A program made the position numbers and the translations under genes. A model generated the notes under the pieces. It saw nothing but the letters and a program-made list of their open reading frames with translations, searched no databases and had not been told where the DNA came from. From positions 16,994 to 54,204 of the forward strand of contig HF996035.1 in assembly GCA_000432515.1 (NCBI GenBank): a stretch of DNA of 37,211 nt. Reading direction: 5' to 3'. Shown one piece after another: positions 31,400 to 37,211 of this stretch (position 1 is its first letter; the number at the start of each line of letters is the position of its first letter). This DNA is from Bacteroides sp. CAG:545. Lineage in GTDB: Bacteria > Bacteroidota > Bacteroidia > Bacteroidales > UBA932.

Positions 31400-34300
31400 T
31401 TACAGCGTCCTCTTGATCTCGACAATCTGGAATGCCTCGATGACATCGCCAGGCTTGATATCATTGTACTTGTCGATACCGATACCGCATTCCATTCCGG
31501 TCAAGACCTCTTTTGCGTCATCCTTGCCGCGCTTGAGAGATGAAAGCTCACCGGTATAGACCACGATGCCGTCACGGATAAGACGTACCTTGCTCTTGGC
31601 AGTCATCTTGCCGTCCTTGACAAGACAACCGGCAATCGTTCCGACCTTGGAAATGTGGAAAGTCTGCTTAACCTCTGCAGTTGCAGTAACTTCCTCCTTC
31701 TTCTCAGGCTCAAGCATACCCTCGATACCGTCAGTAACCTCATTGATGGCATCGTAGATGATGGAGTAGAGACGGATTTCGATACCCTCTTTCTCTGCGA
31801 GGTTTCTTGCATCAGCAGAAGGACGTACCTGGAAACCGATGATGATCGCATCGGATGCAGTGGCCAGCATGACATCGGACTCGGAGATTGCACCCACTGA
31901 CTTGTGGATGACATTGACACGAACCTCTTCGGTAGAGAGTTTGATCAATGAATCTGAGAGTGCCTCCACTGAACCGTCCACGTCACCCTTGACGATGATA
32001 TTGAGTTCCTTGAAGTTTCCGATGGCGATACGGCGACCGATTTCCTCGAGAGTCATATGCTTCTGGGTCTTGATGCCCTGGATTCGGATAAGCTGCTCGC
32101 GCTTGTTGGCGATGGCCTTGGCCTCCTTCTCGTCGTTCATGATATTGAACTTGTCACCGGCGCTCGGAGCTCCGTTTAGACCGAGAATGGAAACAGGAGT
32201 TGAAGGACCGGCTGTCTCTACCTTCTGTCCACGCTCATTGAACATGGCCTTTACACGTCCGTAGTAGCATCCGCTGAGCATCATGTCGCCGGTGTGGACT
32301 GTTCCGTCCTGCACAAGAATTGTCGCCAAGTATCCGCGGCCCTTGTCCAGAGACGACTCGATGACTGTACCGACGCCAAGTTTCTTAGGGTTCGCCTTGA
32401 GGTCCATGAGGTCGGTTTCGAGAAGGACTTTCTCGAGGAGTTTATCCACATTTAGACCCTTCTTGGCCGAAATCTCCTGGCACTGGTATTTTCCACCCCA
32501 ATCTTCTACGAGAATGTTCATCTGAGCGAGCTGCTGGCGGATTCTCTCCGGCTGAGCGCCCGGTTTGTCTATCTTGTTGATGGCGAACACCATAGGAACG
32601 CCTGCCGCCTGTGCGTGGTTGATGGCCTCGACTGTCTGTGGCATGACCGCGTCATCGGCGGCGATAATGATAATCGCCAAGTCGGTGAGCTGAGCGCCAC
32701 GGGCACGCATGGCTGTAAAGGCCTCGTGACCAGGAGTGTCGAGGAAGGTAATCCTGCGTCCGTCGGGGAGTACCACGTTGTATGCACCGATGTGCTGTGT
32801 GATACCTCCGGCCTCGCCTGCGATTACATTGGTCTGTCTGATATAGTCGAGGAGAGATGTCTTACCGTGGTCGACGTGTCCCATCACGGTGATGATCGGA
32901 GGTCTTGTCACGAGGTCCGCCTCGTTCTCCGGCTCGTCATTCTCCTGATTGATCTCATTCTGAAGGTCTGCAGTGACGAATTCCACCTTGTATCCGAACT
33001 CTTCTGCGACAAGCACAAGTGCCTCTGCGTCAAGTCTCTGGTTGATTGACACCATGAGACCGAGACTGAAGCATGCCTCGATGACTTTGTTTACAGGAGT
33101 ATTGTTCATGAGGGTTGCGAGGTCATTGACAGTAACGAACTCAGTTACCTTGAGAACCTTCTTCTCAGCAGCCTCCTGAGCCATCTCCTCCTGAAGTTTC
33201 TGGGATGCGAGCTCCCTCTTCTCCTTTCTGTGTTTTGCACCGAAGTTGTTCTTGGACTTGCTGTCGTTCATCCTTGCGTAGGTCTCTTTCACCTGCTTCT
33301 GGATTTCCTTCTGCATCTCCTCCTGCTCGGCTTCTGTCATAGCAGGCTTGAACCTGTCATTGCCACGGTCTCTGCGGCGTTTTCCCTGTCCGGGCTGGTT
33401 GTTGCCGCCCTGACGGAAATCCTTCTTGCCATTGTTCTGACCGTTGTTCTGACCACCGGCATTGCCCTGACGGTTTTTCTTGTTGCCGTCCTTTTTGTCG
33501 TTGCCGTCAATCTTGTTCACATCGACTCTCTCGCTTCCGCCTTTGGCAATGCGCTCCCTCTTGTTCTTGCTCTTCTTGGGAGCTTCGAATTTGGACAGGT
33601 CCACTTTGCCCACAATCTTCAGGCCTCCGGTAGAAACAGGCTCATCCTCATCATTGCTGGAAGCGGCCTTCTGGAGTTTGTGCTCGGCCTTGAGCTTGGC
33701 CTTGTCCACCTTAGGATTGAACTCTTTCTGATTCTGAGTCTTGTCGCCTTTCTTGATGTCAGCCTTCTTGAGCTGGTTCGCATGAGCCTGTTCCGAAGGG
33801 GTTTGGTCGGTAGGCTCTGCAGCTTTTGGCAGTTCGACTTCTTCATTCGATTTTACTTCTACAGGCTCGCTGTGCTGAGGAGTAGCTTCCTCTGAAGGTT
33901 TCACTTCAGCGTCTGGCTTGGCCTCCACAACCGGCTCGGCATGAACTTCTTCCGTCTGCTGAGGAACCTCTGTAGGCTTGGTCTCTACGACAACTTCCGG
34001 AGCTGTCTGTACTTTCGGCGCTTCCTGGACTTCAGGTGCAGACGTCTCTTCCACCGCCGGTTTTACCTCCTTCGGAGCTTCCTCTACAGGCTTCTGTACA
34101 GGTTCCTCCTTCGTGAAACCACTTCCTGATGTTCCTCTGATGATGACGGTGCTTCCACCTGCAGCCTCTTCTTCCTCGTCCTCTTTCTTCTTGGAACCCT
34201 TTTCAATGATTTCCTTTATCTTAATCTGAACACGCTCTGACTCGTCCTTCGCCTTGGCATCCCCGCCGAAGGCCTTCTGAAGTTCAGGAATGAACTCGTC

Positions 34301-34420
34301 CGACACCTTGGCATTCGGATTCATCTCGACATCGGCGCCTTTCGCTTTCAGGAAATCCACCAATGTCTGAAGTCCCACATTGAATTCTCTTGTCAGTTTG
34401 TTTAGTCTGATTTCTGCCAT
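31400..34420 (-). CDS. infB: Translation initiation factor IF-2
   Basis: GTPase that recruits fMet-tRNA to the 30S initiation complex. The 1006-residue protein has an N-terminal IF2N domain (about 1-55, EIRLNKLTREFNVGLQTLVD). A long disordered region (about 75-390) is first rich in E, P, V and then basic and asparagine/glycine-rich (GGQNNGQNNGKKDF). A second IF2N-like segment, the G domain with G1 GHVDHGKT (514-521) and NKID, and the C-terminal beta-barrel domains complete it. The extended charged linker is typical of Bacteroidota IF-2. It is the last gene of rimP-nusA-infB, 19 bp after nusA. Confidence 0.96.
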   Translation of the reverse strand: MAEIRLNKLTREFNVGLQTLVDFLKAKGADVEMNPNAKVSDEFIPELQKAFGGDAKAKDESERVQIKIKEIIEKGSKKKEDEEEEAAGGSTVIIRGTSGSGFTKEEPVQKPVEEAPKEVKPAVEETSAPEVQEAPKVQTAPEVVVETKPTEVPQQTEEVHAEPVVEAKPDAEVKPSEEATPQHSEPVEVKSNEEVELPKAAEPTDQTPSEQAHANQLKKADIKKGDKTQNQKEFNPKVDKAKLKAEHKLQKAASSNDEDEPVSTGGLKIVGKVDLSKFEAPKKSKNKRERIAKGGSERVDVNKIDGNDKKDGNKKNRQGNAGGQNNGQNNGKKDFRQGGNNQPGQGKRRRDRGNDRFKPAMTEAEQEEMQKEIQKQVKETYARMNDSKSKNNFGAKHRKEKRELASQKLQEEMAQEAAEKKVLKVTEFVTVNDLATLMNNTPVNKVIEACFSLGLMVSINQRLDAEALVLVAEEFGYKVEFVTADLQNEINQENDEPENEADLVTRPPIITVMGHVDHGKTSLLDYIRQTNVIAGEAGGITQHIGAYNVVLPDGRRITFLDTPGHEAFTAMRARGAQLTDLAIIIIAADDAVMPQTVEAINHAQAAGVPMVFAINKIDKPGAQPERIRQQLAQMNILVEDWGGKYQCQEISAKKGLNVDKLLEKVLLETDLMDLKANPKKLGVGTVIESSLDKGRGYLATILVQDGTVHTGDMMLSGCYYGRVKAMFNERGQKVETAGPSTPVSILGLNGAPSAGDKFNIMNDEKEAKAIANKREQLIRIQGIKTQKHMTLEEIGRRIAIGNFKELNIIVKGDVDGSVEALSDSLIKLSTEEVRVNVIHKSVGAISESDVMLATASDAIIIGFQVRPSADARNLAEKEGIEIRLYSIIYDAINEVTDGIEGMLEPEKKEEVTATAEVKQTFHISKVGTIAGCLVKDGKMTAKSKVRLIRDGIVVYTGELSSLKRGKDDAKEVLTGMECGIGIDKYNDIKPGDVIEAFQIVEIKRTL

Positions 34421-34439
34421 ATAAACCCCTTTTATTTAA

Positions 34440-35702
34440 CTATTCTTCTTCAAATTCAGCGCGCAGAATGTTCATCACATCCTCCACGGTCTCGTCTTCC
34501 AGGTCAGCGCGCTTGGCGATGTCCTCAGGATCCAGAGCCAGTACGCTCTTGGCCGTATCACATCCGATGGACTGCAGCCTCTCGATGACCCATGGATCGA
34601 TTTCGTTGCTGAACTCAGTGAGGAGTACGTCCTCATCATCCTCAGCCTCGTCTTCCTTAGGCACCTCACGCCATACCTCGATTTCGCGGTCAACAAGCAT
34701 TCCTGCAAGCTTGATGTTGCATCCGCCCTTACCGATACCCTTCTTCACCTCGTCAGGAAGCATGAATACCTTGATCTTGTCGTTCTCGTCCGTACCCATG
34801 TCGATAGATGAAATCTTCGCCGGGTTCAATGCCCTCTGGATGAGGAGCTGGGTATTGTTGGTCCACTGGAGAACGTCGATGTTCTCGTTTCTCAATTCCC
34901 TTACGATACCGATGATACGTGCACCCTTGACACCGATGCAGGCTCCGATAGGATCGATTCTGTCATCATAGGACTCCACAGCGACCTTGGCCCTTTCGCC
35001 AGGTATGCGGACTACCTTCTTTATGGTGATGAGTCCGTCATAGATTTCCGGAACTTCCTGCTCGAAAAGCTTCTTGAGGAATTCGTTTGAGGTTCTGGAA
35101 AGGACAATGTAAGGAGTCGTGTTGTTCTTCATCTCCACGCTCTTGATGATGGCGCGTACAGTGTCGTTCTTCTTGAAATGCTCACCCGGAATCTGCTCTG
35201 ACTTAGGCAGTCTGAGTTCATTTCCGTCCTCATCGAGGATAAGCACCTCTTTTGCCCATGTCTGGTAAATCTCTCCGGTGAAAATCTCACCGATCTTGTC
35301 AGTGTACTTGTTATAGAGGTTGGCCTTCTCTATGTCCATGATCCTTCCCTGAAGGTTCTGTCTGATATTGAGGATGCCTCGTCTTCCGAAATCCTTGAGC
35401 TCCACTTTTCTGGTGAAGGTCTCGCCGAGTTCGTAGTCGTCTCCGTTCCTGTTCACTTCAGCAAGTGCAATCTGAGTGTTGGGATTCTCCACGTTCTCCA
35501 CCACTTCGAGATTCTGGTAGATCTCACAGTCTCCCTTATCTACATTGATGATGACGTCGAAATTGTCAGCAGAGCCGAAAGTCTTTGCCAACTGGGTCAT
35601 GAACACATCCTTCAGTACACCCATCATCACCGGGCGGTCAATGTGTTTTTCGTCCTTGAACAGCGCGAAGGCTGCCTTGAGGTCGAGCTTTTCTTCTTCC
35701 AT
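34440..35702 (-). CDS. nusA: Transcription termination/antitermination factor NusA
   Basis: A 420-residue RNA polymerase-associated factor. The N-terminal polymerase-binding domain (about 1-130) is followed by an S1 domain (about 135-200, GEIFTGEIYQTW) and two KH domains (about 230-345, DPIGACIGVKGARI and GKGGCNIKLAG). A short acidic tail has a helix-hairpin-helix-like end (VIERLQSIGCDTAKSVLAL). It lacks the two C-terminal acidic repeats of E. coli NusA. It sits between rimP (27-bp gap) and infB (19-bp gap). In E. coli the same operon is feedback-regulated by NusA at leader terminators, and a terminator-like hairpin lies in the leader here. Confidence 0.95.
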   Translation of the reverse strand: MEEEKLDLKAAFALFKDEKHIDRPVMMGVLKDVFMTQLAKTFGSADNFDVIINVDKGDCEIYQNLEVVENVENPNTQIALAEVNRNGDDYELGETFTRKVELKDFGRRGILNIRQNLQGRIMDIEKANLYNKYTDKIGEIFTGEIYQTWAKEVLILDEDGNELRLPKSEQIPGEHFKKNDTVRAIIKSVEMKNNTTPYIVLSRTSNEFLKKLFEQEVPEIYDGLITIKKVVRIPGERAKVAVESYDDRIDPIGACIGVKGARIIGIVRELRNENIDVLQWTNNTQLLIQRALNPAKISSIDMGTDENDKIKVFMLPDEVKKGIGKGGCNIKLAGMLVDREIEVWREVPKEDEAEDDEDVLLTEFSNEIDPWVIERLQSIGCDTAKSVLALDPEDIAKRADLEDETVEDVMNILRAEFEEE

Positions 35703-35729
35703 AACAGTTATTGTTTTTTATATTTTTTT

Positions 35730-36200
35730 CTATTCGAATTCAATGTGCGGAGTGACGCTGTTCACGTCCTCGTAAGCGAAAGTGTCCACGTGTCTGACAA
35801 GCTCCTTCTTTTTCTTTCCAGGGACAGCCTCCTTTACCTCGTAGGCAAGCGTAAAGCCTTTCTCGTCAGCGCTTTCCAGTGTTCCGACAAGTTTCTTTCC
35901 GTCTCTTGTCAATGTCTCGACTTTGGAACCGACAGCCTTGATGTACTGCTTGAGAATCTTGAACGGCTGGTCAAGCCCTGCAGAAGTCACAGTAAGTGAA
36001 TAGTCTTCCTTTTCCTGGTCGAAAATCGAGAGAAAACTGTCATTTACCGCGATGCAGTCATCCATTTCCACAGTGCCGTTTTCCGATTCAATGGCTATGA
36101 CAATGTCATTGTCCCTGCTGATGGAAACATCGGTAATGAAACATCCACGCGCTTCCACTGTCTTAGTCATCTCTTTGTAAATCAGCTCTTTACTTATCAT
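35730..36200 (-). CDS. rimP: Ribosome maturation factor RimP
   Basis: A 156-residue 30S assembly factor. It has the N-terminal alpha/beta domain (about 1-75, RGCFITDVSISRDNDIVIAI) and the C-terminal SH3-like domain (about 85-156, LTRDGKKLVGTLESADEKGFTLAYE). It is the first gene of the conserved rimP-nusA-infB operon. The ATG at 36200 is preceded by the leader hairpin. The N-domain is somewhat shorter than in proteobacterial RimP, as is usual in Bacteroidota. Confidence 0.92.
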   Translation of the reverse strand: MISKELIYKEMTKTVEARGCFITDVSISRDNDIVIAIESENGTVEMDDCIAVNDSFLSIFDQEKEDYSLTVTSAGLDQPFKILKQYIKAVGSKVETLTRDGKKLVGTLESADEKGFTLAYEVKEAVPGKKKKELVRHVDTFAYEDVNSVTPHIEFE

Positions 36201-36218
36201 ATTATTCTAAGCTTTCTT

Positions 36219-36251
36219 AAAAAAAGATAGGAGACGCATCCGTCCCCTATC
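36219..36251 (-). terminator. Terminator-like hairpin in the rimP-nusA-infB leader
   Basis: On the minus strand GATAGGGGACG (36251-36241), a 4-base loop and CGTCTCCTATC (36236-36226) form an 11-bp stem with one mismatch, followed by seven T residues (36225-36219). The only gene that can be transcribed through it is rimP, 19 bp downstream, because lpxD diverges. It should therefore act as an attenuator or as a 5'-end hairpin. Confidence 0.75.
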
Positions 36252-36264
36252 TCATCTCACTTTG

Positions 36265-36272
36265 CAAAGGTA
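36265..36272 (-). promoter_or_regulatory. Candidate -7 box of the rimP operon
   Basis: On the minus strand TACCTTTG, a perfect TAnnTTTG element and the only one between rimP and lpxD on that strand. The start of transcription would be near 36258, only a few bases before the hairpin. No good -33 is seen. Confidence 0.55.
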
Positions 36273-36328
36273 ATCAAAATTTCCATAATAACCGAATTTC
36301 CTTAAAAAATATGAACAACGCGATTTTC

Positions 36329-36359
36329 TTGCTAAAGTAATGTAAATGTGTTTACTTTG
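36329..36359 (+). promoter_or_regulatory. Promoter of lpxD
   Basis: TTG (36329-36331), a 20-bp spacer and TTACTTTG (36352-36359), one mismatch to TAnnTTTG. Predicted leader of about 60 nt to the lpxD ATG at 36426. Confidence 0.6.
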
Positions 36360-36425
36360 CAAAGCAGATGTTGCGTCGTACCGGATTTGGTATGTGAAAT
36401 ACGTTGAATAAAATAGTTTGAGAAT

Positions 36426-37211
36426 ATGGAATTTTCAGCCAAACAGCTGGCCAAAGTTTTGAGGGGAACCGTGGACGGGGACCCGGAAGTGAAGGTGACT
36501 TCATTCGCCAAGATAGAGCACGGAAAATCAGGTCAATTTTGCTTCTATGCAAATCCTAAGTATGAACATTATGTATATACCTGCAAGGCCAGCATCCTGC
36601 TTGTGAATTCCACATTCGAGCCTAAGGAAAAAGTCAGCTGCACCATGATCCGTGTTGCTGATGCGTACACGGCAGTTGCGGAACTTCTCAAGTATGTGGC
36701 TACCCAGAAGCGTAAGGACCGCAGACACAGGGGCTTCCGCTCATCCTGGTTCCTCACCACCAAGTTCGGCAAGAAGGTATATCTCGGCAGCCATTCCTAC
36801 GTGGGACATCACGCTGTCATCGGAGACTATACCAAGATATATGAAAACGTATATATCGGTGACAATACCGTAATCGGTTCACACTGCATCATTTACCCTG
36901 GCGTAAGCATCTATCCGGGAATGGTCATCGGTGACAATGTCATCATCCATTCAAACGCTGTGATCGGCTCGGACGGATTCGGAAATGCGCCTCAGCCTGA
37001 CGGCACCTGGGAGAAGATCGAGCACATCGGCAATGTGATTATCGGCAACAATGTGGAGATCGGAGCCGGTACCACCATTGACAAGTCCGAGATGGAGTCC
37101 ACCATCATCGGCAACGGCGTGAAAATCGACAACCTCTGCCAGATTGCGCACAACGTCGTAATCGGTGACAATACCGTTATGGCGGCGCAGTGCGGCATCG
37201 CCGGTTCAGCA
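36426..37211 (+). CDS. lpxD: UDP-3-O-acylglucosamine N-acyltransferase, partial
   Basis: Third enzyme of lipid A synthesis: adds the N-linked 3-hydroxyacyl chain to UDP-3-O-acylglucosamine. The 262 codons visible run off the right edge with no stop. The N-terminal uridine-binding domain (about 1-100, MEFSAKQLAKVLRGTVDGD) is followed by a left-handed beta-helix of hexapeptide repeats (about 115-262). The LpxD signature SDGFGNAPQPDGTWEKIEHIG is present and the catalytic His242 is in QIAHNVVIG. In many Bacteroidota lpxD is followed by a fused lpxC-fabZ; that lies outside this window. Confidence 0.94.
   Translation, partial: MEFSAKQLAKVLRGTVDGDPEVKVTSFAKIEHGKSGQFCFYANPKYEHYVYTCKASILLVNSTFEPKEKVSCTMIRVADAYTAVAELLKYVATQKRKDRRHRGFRSSWFLTTKFGKKVYLGSHSYVGHHAVIGDYTKIYENVYIGDNTVIGSHCIIYPGVSIYPGMVIGDNVIIHSNAVIGSDGFGNAPQPDGTWEKIEHIGNVIIGNNVEIGAGTTIDKSEMESTIIGNGVKIDNLCQIAHNVVIGDNTVMAAQCGIAGSA

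Noticed and set aside
33230..33895. Plus-strand frame of 221 codons opposite infB
   Set aside because: Hydrophobic-looking translation comes from the reverse complement of the charged, repetitive linker of IF-2; no start context or family match.

Overview
The window is a stretch of chromosome from a member of the Bacteroidota, most likely the order Bacteroidales. Evidence is the truncated SusC/RagA-type receptor at the left edge, several promoters of the Bacteroides type (TTTG or TTG, 19-21 bp, TAnnTTTG), the HU / 31-residue basic protein / RNase G arrangement, and the protein sequences themselves. GC is about half by eye. I cannot name a genus.

Layout. 1-9.5 kb: start of an outer-membrane receptor, an NAD-salvage pair (pncB-pncA), a cell-wall sugar salvage pair (kinase fused to a RapZ C-terminal domain, plus MurU), a CPBP protease with a second nucleotidyltransferase, a DivIC/FtsB-like division protein, an RluD-type pseudouridine synthase with a PASTA protein, and a LysE-family exporter. 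9.5-13.4 kb: lnt convergent with an HU - small basic protein - terminator - rng run. 13.5-21.2 kb: a tight run lon-ung-coaD-double thioredoxin-TonB receptor-HMA protein, with gaps of 11 bp or less. Then tRNA-Gln with its own promoter and terminator, and a GH28-like lipoprotein. 22.8-26.5 kb: accessory segment with a MITE-like inverted-repeat element, a gutted PD-(D/E)XK (Rpn-type) transposase, a 36-bp repeat on each side of a AAA ATPase and a probable toxin-antitoxin pair (DUF3990 ADP-ribosyltransferase-like plus Xre-type regulator). 26.6-31.3 kb: NfeD - flotillin - small HTH operon and a secreted GH3 glycosidase with an in-frame duplication at its active-site motif. 31.4-37.2 kb: rimP-nusA-infB (minus strand) with a terminator-like hairpin in its leader, divergent from a partial lpxD.

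The strongest candidate for an undescribed system is the DUF3990/Xre pair at 24.9-26.3 kb. It has a consensus promoter, a perfect 12-bp palindrome just downstream of the expected start site, overlapping genes and flanking repeats. Other points of interest are the 33-bp tandem duplication in the GH3 gene, the kinase-RapZ fusion beside murU, the hairpin that can only act on the rimP-nusA-infB leader, and the 214-bp inverted-repeat element. All assignments come from reading the sequence; no database search was run.
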